Source: an uncultured Erysipelotrichaceae bacterium (GTDB lineage Bacteria > Bacillota_I > Bacilli_A > Erysipelotrichales > Coprobacillaceae). From it: DNA of 8,128 nt. Shown in pieces: positions 1 through 5,104 of the stretch; position 1 is the stretch's first letter; each line of letters starts with the position of its first letter. A model generated the notes under the pieces. It did not search any database, was not told the origin of the DNA, and saw only the letters and a program-made list of their open reading frames with translations. The stretch covers positions 1-8,128 of the forward strand of contig URQL01000071.1 in the NCBI GenBank assembly GCA_900550005.1. Reading direction: 5' to 3'. A program made the translations under genes and the position numbers.

Positions 1-910
1 GGTATTTTACATTATTTGTTTTATCTTTTATATACATTAAAGTGCTCCAAGGATTATAGATTTCTTGATCACCAAAAAGATAACCATCATACCATTCTTT
101 AATTTCTTCTTTATAATTAGAAAGTTTATAATAGTTTAATAAGTGATCTACTTCATTAGGGGTAAAACCAAAATGATATGAACCACTATAATCGAATATA
201 GAATTAATTGTAAAGTTATTTAGACCAGTAAAAATACTTTCTTTAGAAATACGTAAACAGCCAGTTAAAATTCCTTTTTCTAAAGCATCATTTGTTTTTA
301 AAGCACTAGAAAAAATGATTCTAATAAAATCTACCATTTCTTCGTAATATCCATTTTGATAAGCAGTTTGTAAAGGTACATCATATTCATCAACAAGGAT
401 AATTACTTTTTGATGATAATGTTTATATAAATAATTAGATAGATTCAGTAAAGAATTGCTTAATTCATCTAAATCTAATTTTTCGTTTATATAAAGATTG
501 AATTGTTTTTTTTCCTCATCAAGTAAAAAAGGGCTATCAAGTAATTCTATATATTTTTTTGCACATAATGCGATTTGTGTACGAAACATTTTTTGTTGAT
601 CTTTAAGATTAAGACGTTTCATATCTTTTAATGTAATAAAAAGAGCTGGATATTTATTTTGATGCTTCATCGCTTCTTGATTATGAGAAATATTTAAGTT
701 ATTAAATAGGTAGGCATTTTCCTTTTCTTTATTTGAGAAAAAGTAGTAAAGCATAGACATATTTAAAGTCTTTCCAAATCGCCTAGGACGTGTATAGAGA
801 ATACATTTTTCATTTATACAATTTGCGATAAGTTTTGTCTTATCTACATAATAAGCATCTTTATCAATAAGTTCTTTAAAATTTTCAATACCGGTTGGAA
901 TAAGTTTCAT
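1..910 (-). CDS. AAA-ATPase-like / PD-(D/E)XK nuclease family protein, C-terminus cut by window edge
   Basis: The first 303 residues are present; the gene reads off the left edge. The start at 908-910 begins MKLIPTGIENFKELI and follows an AAGGAG site (complement of 922-927). A Walker A-like RPRRFGKT lies at residues 41-48, a Walker B-like LVDEYD at about 172-177, and an NPWS motif near residue 285. These are hallmarks of the AAA-ATPase-like family (PF09820), which usually carries a C-terminal PD-(D/E)XK nuclease-like domain (PF08011) in proteins of about 500-600 residues; that part is outside the window. The family is highly multicopy in gut anaerobes and its biological role is poorly defined, with defence or mobile-DNA functions only suspected. 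The gene is in the same direction as the diguanylate cyclase but is separated from it by a terminator, so it is probably transcribed on its own. Family assignment is confident; function is not. Confidence 0.9.
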   Translation of the reverse strand, partial: MKLIPTGIENFKELIDKDAYYVDKTKLIANCINEKCILYTRPRRFGKTLNMSMLYYFFSNKEKENAYLFNNLNISHNQEAMKHQNKYPALFITLKDMKRLNLKDQQKMFRTQIALCAKKYIELLDSPFLLDEEKKQFNLYINEKLDLDELSNSLLNLSNYLYKHYHQKVIILVDEYDVPLQTAYQNGYYEEMVDFIRIIFSSALKTNDALEKGILTGCLRISKESIFTGLNNFTINSIFDYSGSYHFGFTPNEVDHLLNYYKLSNYKEEIKEWYDGYLFGDQEIYNPWSTLMYIKDKTNNVKY

Positions 911-936
911 AGATAGAATCACTCCTTTATGTATAT

Positions 937-942
937 ATTATA
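937..942 (-). promoter_or_regulatory. Possible -10 element for the AAA-ATPase-like gene
   Basis: The minus strand reads TATAAT here, 26 bp before the start codon and upstream of the AAGGAG site. No convincing -35 hexamer sits 16-18 bp further upstream. A 14-bp AT-only palindrome (945-958, TTATTTATAAATAA) overlaps the spacer and could be an operator or simply AT-rich chance. Confidence 0.4.
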
Positions 943-1031
943 ACTTATTTATAAATAAAATACTATTAAAGGGTCATATGTATTTTAAGATTTATTTTTT
1001 TACACTATTTAAAATATAAATAGGTTAAATG

Positions 1032-1066
1032 AAAAAGAATCTTGCTTAATTAGCAGGATTCTTTTT
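1032..1066 (-). terminator. Intrinsic terminator of the diguanylate cyclase gene
   Basis: A perfect 10-bp stem (1032-1041 with 1057-1066) continues through one mismatch into three more pairs (1043-1045 with 1053-1055), around a 7-nt loop. On the minus strand it ends in a run of five T. The stem lies over the last codons and stop codon of the cyclase gene, so coding end and terminator share sequence. The T run also makes it plausible in the plus direction. Confidence 0.85.
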
Positions 1067-2107
1067 AAGTTCTTTCATTTTTGCTTTGCATTCGTACATG
1101 GCTTTATCTGCTTGATTTAATAAAATTTTTAAGTTTGTTTCTTTGAAATGAGTAGATAAAGCATAACCATAAGCAAAATCAATATAAATTGGGTTATTTG
1201 ATGTATTGTATTTCTTAGTTTCTTTTAAGACATAATTAATGATTTCATGAATACGATCATCATCCACATTATCTAATATCACTACAAATTCATCACCGCC
1301 ATAGCGACCAACAAAGTATTCTTGTGGGATGGTTGAACGAATGATATGAGCAAAGTTCATGATTAAAGTATCACCCGCAATATGACCTAAGTTATCATTG
1401 ATTTCTTTTAAATTATTTAAATCAAATATAACGATTGCTGTTGGTGTTTCGAGGTGATCTACTTGATTTAATAATTCTTCACATCTTGATTTATTAGGTA
1501 ATCCAGTATGTAAATCAATATAAGCTTTTCTCTTTAACTCTTTATTCTTTTTCATAAGCCTAATCGTATCTAAAGATTCTTTAATAATTAGCATAATAAC
1601 AATGACAATAAATACAATTAATACTTTTTCGAGTGTATTAACTTTCGTTGCATAATCTTGTGCATAGACTTCAGCTGAAAAAACGGTATTATCAGCTAAG
1701 TGAAAGTATTCTTCACTATCTGCAATAATGTTAGTTCGTTCGTAACCTTTATTTCTTACTTCTTGGATTTCTTCTTTTAATTTATTCCAAGCATTATATT
1801 GAATTTGTAAGTTTTTATTGTAATCTTCATCATCTAATGTTGTTAGTTGGTATTTAGAACCACCATGCATTAATCCAGAAAAGATATCGTCTAAATATTG
1901 AATTAAATCATTATTAGGTTGATTCGCAATTTCAAGTTTGATTTCTCTTTGTGTTGCTCCCCTTATGAGTCCTGCATAGTTGATGACGCGTGCATTTCCT
2001 TGTATTTTTCTAATATCTGCCATCATAATTAAAGTCAATATGATTAGACAGATAACAGAAAAAGTTAAAACAATTTTTTCTATAACATTTGTTTTTTTAT
2101 TTTCCAT
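1046..2107 (-). CDS. Membrane-anchored GGDEF diguanylate cyclase
   Basis: This 353-aa protein is predicted to make cyclic di-GMP from two GTP at the cytoplasmic membrane. A transmembrane helix at about residues 11-29 and a second at about 161-177 bracket an extracellular, mostly helical domain. The start of that domain (NYAGLIRGATQRE, 43-55) resembles the first helix of PilJ/NarX-type four-helix sensors. The catalytic domain follows: TGLPN 201-205, the FDLNNLKEINDNLGH stretch 228-242 with metal ligand D229, and an intact GGDEF at 270-274. The RxxD inhibitory site expected at 261-264 is PQEY instead, so classical product inhibition looks absent. No EAL or HD-GYP domain is present. The start follows a GAAGGTG ribosome binding site. 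It is divergent from the polysaccharide operon, and c-di-GMP commonly controls such polysaccharides; any direct link here is inference. The ligand is unknown. Confidence 0.92.
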   Translation of the reverse strand: MENKKTNVIEKIVLTFSVICLIILTLIMMADIRKIQGNARVINYAGLIRGATQREIKLEIANQPNNDLIQYLDDIFSGLMHGGSKYQLTTLDDEDYNKNLQIQYNAWNKLKEEIQEVRNKGYERTNIIADSEEYFHLADNTVFSAEVYAQDYATKVNTLEKVLIVFIVIVIMLIIKESLDTIRLMKKNKELKRKAYIDLHTGLPNKSRCEELLNQVDHLETPTAIVIFDLNNLKEINDNLGHIAGDTLIMNFAHIIRSTIPQEYFVGRYGGDEFVVILDNVDDDRIHEIINYVLKETKKYNTSNNPIYIDFAYGYALSTHFKETNLKILLNQADKAMYECKAKMKELKKNPAN

Positions 2108-2131
2108 AAGGCACCTTCTTTTTTTACTGCC

Positions 2132-2160
2132 ATTATAGCAAATATTTCTAATTTTTTCTA
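2132..2160 (-). promoter_or_regulatory. Promoter of the diguanylate cyclase gene (extended -10)
   Basis: On the minus strand a perfect TATAAT (2132-2137) is preceded by TGC, giving an extended -10. A TAGAAA at 2155-2160, four of six matches to TTGACA, stands 17 bp upstream. Transcription would start near 2125, leaving room for the ribosome binding site at about 2112-2118. It lies outside the inverted-repeat-bounded segment, so it would not move if that segment inverts. Confidence 0.65.
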
Positions 2161-2218
2161 TATTTTAGTCCTATTCGGTATAAAAAAGTCTAATTGTTTT
2201 AAATTGTATGACACTAGA

Positions 2219-2233
2219 CCATAGAATATCCTA
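2219..2233. repeat. Left inverted repeat of the putative invertible promoter segment
   Basis: CCATAGAATATCCTA is the exact reverse complement of 2374-2388. Identity ends at both sides (2218 and 2234 do not match), so the repeat is exactly 15 nt. The left copy also forms its own dyad: 2219-2228 pairs perfectly with 2232-2241 around a 3-nt centre. Such inner symmetry is expected of a recombinase binding site but would also suit a repressor operator. Confidence 0.85.
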
Positions 2234-2331
2234 TTCTATGGTAATATTTTGGGTTAAAACATTTTAAATTTATGATTTTTTATTATAAAGTTTCTTAAAT
2301 CAATAAATAATTGAATTATGTTAGATTATGG

Positions 2332-2360
2332 TTTATTTTTTTAATCTGGTATGCTATACT
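2332..2360 (+). promoter_or_regulatory. Promoter of the polysaccharide operon (extended -10), inside the inverted repeats
   Basis: TATACT at 2355-2360 is preceded by TGC at 2352-2354, an extended -10. The -35 position (2332-2337, TTTATT) is a weak match, which is tolerable with an extended -10. The predicted start at about 2367-2368 coincides with the first base of the leader stem-loop. It is the best plus-strand promoter seen before the 67-aa gene. Confidence 0.65.
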
Positions 2361-2367
2361 TTGTGTC

Positions 2368-2410
2368 GTGGATTAGGATATTCTATGGCATACATGGTGA
2401 ACCTAACCAC
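2368..2410 (+). promoter_or_regulatory. 5'-terminal leader stem-loop of the operon mRNA
   Basis: GTGG (2368-2371) and TTAGG (2373-2377), with A2372 bulged, pair with CCTAA (2402-2406) and CCAC (2407-2410), nine pairs in all; TTC 2381-2383 can add pairs with GAA 2399-2401. The stem begins at the predicted first transcribed base, so the RNA may start with a capping hairpin that protects the mRNA or binds a regulator. No T run follows, so it is not a terminator. Part of its 5' arm lies in the invertible segment, so it would form only in the present orientation. Confidence 0.5.
2374..2388. repeat. Right inverted repeat of the putative invertible promoter segment
   Basis: TAGGATATTCTATGG is the exact reverse complement of 2219-2233. 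It lies just downstream of the predicted transcription start, within the leader RNA. A partial inner symmetry (2364-2373 against 2379-2388, about six of ten positions around a GGA centre) echoes the better dyad of the left copy. Confidence 0.85.
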
Positions 2411-2451
2411 TAAATTTCTCTAATACAATTAATCAAGGAAGTGATCAATGG

Positions 2452-2655
2452 ATGGCAAATACAAAAATTGAATCCAAATATTTATCAATGATGGAAGATA
2501 ATCAAGAATACCTTAAAAGTATGCTTAATTTTGCAATTGAACAATTAGAAAGTATTGCTGAAAATGATGAAATCTATCTTATGGATCAAGGTCGTGTATG
2601 TAAAGATTATGAAAGCATCTTTAATTGTCTAAAACATTGGTCAATGGAAAAGTAA
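2452..2655 (+). CDS. Small helical protein of unknown function, first gene of the polysaccharide operon
   Basis: I do not recognise this 67-aa protein. It is acidic, has no signal peptide or membrane segment, and looks mostly helical (SKYLSMMEDNQEYLKSML, then FAIEQLESIAEN), with two cysteines at residues 50 and 59. The start at 2452 follows AAGGA (2435-2439) at 12 nt; a second ATG at 2448 is closer but opens only a 7-codon frame. Its stop is 4 nt before the antiterminator gene, so the two are surely co-transcribed and probably translationally coupled. By position it parallels the small gene paired with the NusG paralog in Bacteroides capsule operons (upxZ beside upxY), but I see no sequence similarity and the size differs, so a regulatory role is only a guess. 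Real coding is supported by spacing and context. Confidence 0.75.
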   Translation: MANTKIESKYLSMMEDNQEYLKSMLNFAIEQLESIAENDEIYLMDQGRVCKDYESIFNCLKHWSMEK

Positions 2656-2659
2656 GATA

Positions 2660-3148
2660 ATGAATTATTATGTTCTCTATTGTCAAAGTGTAAAGATTGA
2701 AAAACTTTATAAACGGTTTAATGCAATAGAGGGAATCCAAGCTTTTATACCTAAATATGAAAAATATATAGGTTCAAAAGATAAAGTTATTTTACAAACC
2801 TTATTTCCTGGTTATTTATTTATTAAAACAAAACTCAATCAAGATGAATTTGATACTATGTTGGTTTTAATGAATGAACAAAAAGATGGAGTTATTAGAG
2901 AATTAAAAAAAGAAGAGGTTTCTGCTTTAACACAACAGGAAATCGAATTGCTACAAATACTATTAAATTCTAAAGGAGTATTAGTGATGTCTAAAGGAAT
3001 TAAAAAAGATGGTTATACGATCATTGAAGAAGGGCCACTAAAAGCTTTAGAAAAACAAATAGTAGCCGTAGATAAAAAAGAACGACTTGCTTTTCTTAGT
3101 ATCAAATTTATGAATCGAAGAATTAAAGCGGGATTGTTTATTAGGTAA
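2660..3148 (+). CDS. loaP: NusG-family specialised antiterminator, LoaP type
   Basis: This 162-aa protein is a NusG paralog expected to ride on RNA polymerase and suppress termination across the downstream sugar genes. The N-terminal NGN domain (about 1-100) starts NYYVLYCQSVKIEKL and carries the FPGYLFI signature at 49-55. A C-terminal KOW domain follows (about 123-150, EEGPLKALEKQIVAVDKKER). Length matches LoaP/RfaH/UpxY-type paralogs. Housekeeping nusG is normally beside secE and rplK, whereas this copy heads a polysaccharide operon, which argues for the specialised type. The gene sits 4 nt after the 67-aa gene with a weak GGAAAAG ribosome site, and just upstream of a hairpin and an intrinsic terminator that it probably overrides. 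The symbol is by family and context; specific target recognition is inferred. Confidence 0.85.
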   Translation: MNYYVLYCQSVKIEKLYKRFNAIEGIQAFIPKYEKYIGSKDKVILQTLFPGYLFIKTKLNQDEFDTMLVLMNEQKDGVIRELKKEEVSALTQQEIELLQILLNSKGVLVMSKGIKKDGYTIIEEGPLKALEKQIVAVDKKERLAFLSIKFMNRRIKAGLFIR

Positions 3149-3159
3149 AACAATTGAAT

Positions 3160-3186
3160 ATATAGCGTAGGGGTAGCCACCTATAT
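3160..3186 (+). promoter_or_regulatory. Leader hairpin with ops-like GGTAGC loop, candidate antiterminator loading site
   Basis: ATATAG (3160-3165) pairs with CTATAT (3181-3186). After a bulged C3166, GT pairs with AC (3179-3180), and after a bulged A3169, GG (3170-3171) pairs with CC (3177-3178). The loop is GGTAG (3172-3176). GGTAGC (3172-3177) equals the core of the enterobacterial ops element recognised by RfaH. LoaP is known to need an RNA hairpin in the leader of its target operons; I infer that this is that site, from position and structure only. Confidence 0.5.
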
Positions 3187-3195
3187 TTCATGTTT

Positions 3196-3264
3196 GAATA
3201 CAGTCGAACGAGCTCAATATAAGTTATCTATTGGGTAGGGCGACTGTATTCTTTTTTTATTTTT
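3196..3264 (+). terminator. Intrinsic terminator between the antiterminator gene and the sugar genes
   Basis: A perfect 11-bp outer stem, GAATACAGTCG (3196-3206) with CGACTGTATTC (3241-3251), is followed at once by seven T, an A and five more T. Within the 34-nt loop a second 7-bp stem forms (3213-3219 with 3229-3235, one G-U). It starts 9 nt after the ops-like hairpin. With no promoter visible between it and the sugar transferase, the whole sugar operon should depend on reading through it. Confidence 0.88.
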
Positions 3265-3283
3265 AGAAGGGAGAGAAAAGCTT

Positions 3284-3958
3284 ACGGAAACAGTTATTAT
3301 AAAAAAGAAAGATGATGTATGGGTCAATCTAGAAGAGAAGAAACCTATTTATTTCTTTATTAAAAGAGTAATCGATATTGTTTTATCTTTAGTCGGGATC
3401 GTGGTGTTATCACCTTTTTTTATTTTAATTTCAATCTTAATTAAATTAGACGATAAAGGACCTGTATTCTATAAACATAAAAGAATAGGCCATATGAATA
3501 AAGATTTATATCTCTATAAATTTAGAAGTATGACTACAAAATATAAAACATTTGATGAATTTTATGAAATATTAACCAATGAACAAAAAGAAGAATGGAA
3601 TCAAAACTTTAAATTAGAAAATGATCCAAGGATAACAAAGATAGGGAAATTTTTAAGAAAAACAAGTTTAGATGAGTTACCACAAATATTAAACATTTTA
3701 AAAGGAGATATGTCGATCATAGGACCAAGACCAGTAATCCAAGATGAAGTAGAAAAATATGGTGAAGATAAAACTAAATTTTTATCAGTAAAACCAGGAT
3801 TAACAGGATACTGGGCAGCAAATGGAAGAAGTTCAACAACTTATGAAGAAAGAATTGCATTAGAACTTTATTACATAGATCATTGTTCATTATGGTTAGA
3901 TATCAAGATTTTCTTTAAAACGATATTTTCAGTTTTAATGAGAGAAGGAGCTAAATAA
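3284..3958 (+). CDS. Undecaprenyl-phosphate sugar phosphotransferase (initiating enzyme), apparent ACG start
   Basis: The enzyme transfers a sugar-1-phosphate from a nucleotide sugar to undecaprenyl phosphate on the inner membrane face, the first step of repeat-unit assembly. It is a short Bac_transf (PF02397) protein without a sensory N-terminus. Counting from 3284 it has 224 residues: KRVIDIVLSLVG membrane helix from about 27 on, KFRSM 79-83, DPR from 114, catalytic SLDELPQ with D130-E131, GPRP 147-150, and KPGLTGYW 170-177. No ATG, GTG or TTG occurs in frame before GTG 3401, and starting there would cut into the membrane helix and remove the conserved KRxxD. A strong AAGGGAG site (3267-3273) stands 10 nt before an in-frame ACG at 3284, one base from ATG, giving TETVIIKKK. 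I take 3284 as the real or ancestral start. Sugar specificity is unknown. Confidence 0.85.
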   Translation, partial: TETVIIKKKDDVWVNLEEKKPIYFFIKRVIDIVLSLVGIVVLSPFFILISILIKLDDKGPVFYKHKRIGHMNKDLYLYKFRSMTTKYKTFDEFYEILTNEQKEEWNQNFKLENDPRITKIGKFLRKTSLDELPQILNILKGDMSIIGPRPVIQDEVEKYGEDKTKFLSVKPGLTGYWAANGRSSTTYEERIALELYYIDHCSLWLDIKIFFKTIFSVLMREGAK

Positions 3959-3994
3959 ATTTTATATGTTTTATATAGGTGAGGAGAGATAAGT

Positions 3995-4996
3995 GTGACA
4001 AAAAGTGTGTTATTGATAGCACCTGTTTTTTTTAATTATTATCAAGAAATGATTAAAGAAATGGAATTAATGGGATATAAAGTTGATTATGTTTGTGATG
4101 CTCCAAGCAATTCAAATATTTCAAAAGCCTTAGGAAGGTTAAATAAAAATTTAATAAAAAGATCTACAAAAAAATATTTTGAACAAAAAGTTATTCCAGT
4201 AGTACAAAACGAGAAATATGATTATGTGTTAATTGTTGGTGGAATGACTTTTTCATTTACACCAGAGATGATTGAAAAAATAAGAAGGATGAATGATCAT
4301 GCTAAATTTGTAATGTATCAATGGGATTCAGAAAAAAATTTACCTTATTCTAAGTCTATTCATCCATATATTGATGAATTGTATTCATTTGATTTAGATG
4401 ATTGCACTAATAAATCAAAATATAAATTTTTGCCTTTGTTTTATACTCGAATTTATGAAGAAATTGGTAAGGAAAAGCAAATAAATTATCAATATGATTG
4501 TTCATATATTGGAACAGCTCACCCACAAAAGTTTAAAGCTGTGAATGAAATGTCAATTACATTAAAAGAGATTATGCCAAGTCAATTTATCTACCATTAT
4601 ATGCCATCAAAATTAAAATATTATTACCATAAATTGCTTGCTCCAGAATTTAAAAATGCGAAATTATCAGATTTTAAAAATGAAAAATTATCTTCTAATG
4701 AAGTTATGAAAATTTTTAAATATTCTAAATGTATTATTGATGCACCACAGGCAGGACAAACTGGTTTAACAATTAGAACGATTGAATGCCTTGGCGCTAA
4801 AAGAAAAATGATTACAAGTAATAAGGCCATTAAAAAATATGATTTTTATAATGAATCAAATATTTTAGTTTTTGATGGGAAAATTGATCCGTCAAATAAA
4901 TTTTTTACATCTAAATATGAAGAAATCGATGAAGATATTTATAAAAAATATTCTCTAAGAGAATGGTTAAAAACTATGTTGGAAGGGGAGAGATAG
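3995..4996 (+). CDS. GT-B-like glycosyltransferase of the polysaccharide operon, specificity unknown
   Basis: This 333-aa soluble protein starts at GTG 3995, 8 nt after a strong GAGGAG site. It opens with a Rossmann-like strand (KSVLLIAPVFFNYYQEMI). Recognisable blocks are YQWDS 108-112, FDLDD 132-136, LPLFY 146-150, SYIGTAHP 170-177, and a C-terminal block DAPQAGQTGLTIRTIECLG (249-267) followed by KKYDFY 280-285. The C-terminal arrangement resembles the donor-binding half of CgeB-like and related GT-B enzymes found in capsule loci and often labelled lipopolysaccharide biosynthesis protein. I infer that it adds a sugar to the lipid-linked repeat unit at the cytoplasmic face. It follows the initiating transferase by 36 bp and ends one base before the TTG of the next gene. 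Donor and acceptor cannot be read from the sequence. Confidence 0.7.
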   Translation: MTKSVLLIAPVFFNYYQEMIKEMELMGYKVDYVCDAPSNSNISKALGRLNKNLIKRSTKKYFEQKVIPVVQNEKYDYVLIVGGMTFSFTPEMIEKIRRMNDHAKFVMYQWDSEKNLPYSKSIHPYIDELYSFDLDDCTNKSKYKFLPLFYTRIYEEIGKEKQINYQYDCSYIGTAHPQKFKAVNEMSITLKEIMPSQFIYHYMPSKLKYYYHKLLAPEFKNAKLSDFKNEKLSSNEVMKIFKYSKCIIDAPQAGQTGLTIRTIECLGAKRKMITSNKAIKKYDFYNESNILVFDGKIDPSNKFFTSKYEEIDEDIYKKYSLREWLKTMLEGER

Positions 4997-5021
4997 ATTG
5001 AAAATATTAGTTACAGGTGCT

Positions 5022-5104
5022 AAACCTGAAATAGTTGAAAAAGCATTTAAGGTTACTTTAAAAGATAAAGGTGCATTCCTTCCTGGAGTTCTTTCTAGAA
5101 AGAA
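5022..5104 (+). other. Foreign or rearranged segment interrupting the epimerase NAD-binding loop
   Basis: This stretch stands where the family encodes about five residues (NGFxG). ACAGG occurs on both sides (5013-5017 and 5105-5109), and GGTGC recurs at 5016-5020 and 5070-5074. After the second GGTGC the bases read ATTCCTTCCTGGAGTT, which might be a decayed copy of the original FLG-type loop. Its origin is not recognisable. Confidence 0.5.
5089..5104. repeat. Perfect 16-bp palindrome at the right junction of the epimerase lesion
   Basis: TTCTTTCTAGAAAGAA is its own reverse complement and contains the in-frame TAG that closes the downstream reading frame. CCTG (5082-5085) and CAGG (5106-5109) extend the symmetry imperfectly. 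It ends exactly where the conserved epimerase sequence resumes. Confidence 0.8.

Larger units (their letters stand above)
2219..2388. other. Putative invertible promoter segment (phase switch) upstream of the polysaccharide operon
   Basis: Two perfect 15-nt inverted repeats enclose 140 bp (2234-2373) in the 344-bp gap between the divergent cyclase and the 67-aa gene. The segment contains no gene. At its right end, just inside the repeat, lies a plus-facing extended -10 promoter whose start point falls about 7 nt before the right repeat, so inversion would turn that promoter away from the operon. This is the classic layout of invertible capsule promoters such as those of Bacteroides fragilis. 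The repeats and promoter are seen directly; inversion is inferred. No recombinase gene lies in the window, so the enzyme would have to act from elsewhere. Confidence 0.6.

Noticed and set aside
945..958. AT-only 14-bp palindrome as part of another invertible segment
   Set aside because: I saw no matching distant inverted copy, and the sequence is low complexity.
2219..2241. Dyad at the left repeat read as an intrinsic terminator
   Set aside because: The stem is perfect but the following bases (TAATATTTTGGG) are a poor T tract, and no gene ends just before it on the plus strand. A recombinase or operator site fits better.
3312..3321. ATG codons just downstream of the terminator as starts of the sugar transferase
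   Set aside because: ATG 3312, 3315 and 3319 are all out of frame and their frames stop within about 15 codons.
4624..4830. Minus-strand open frame of 68 codons inside the GT-B-like glycosyltransferase gene
   Set aside because: It lies wholly within a well-supported plus-strand gene, has no ribosome site or family resemblance, and is best read as a shadow.
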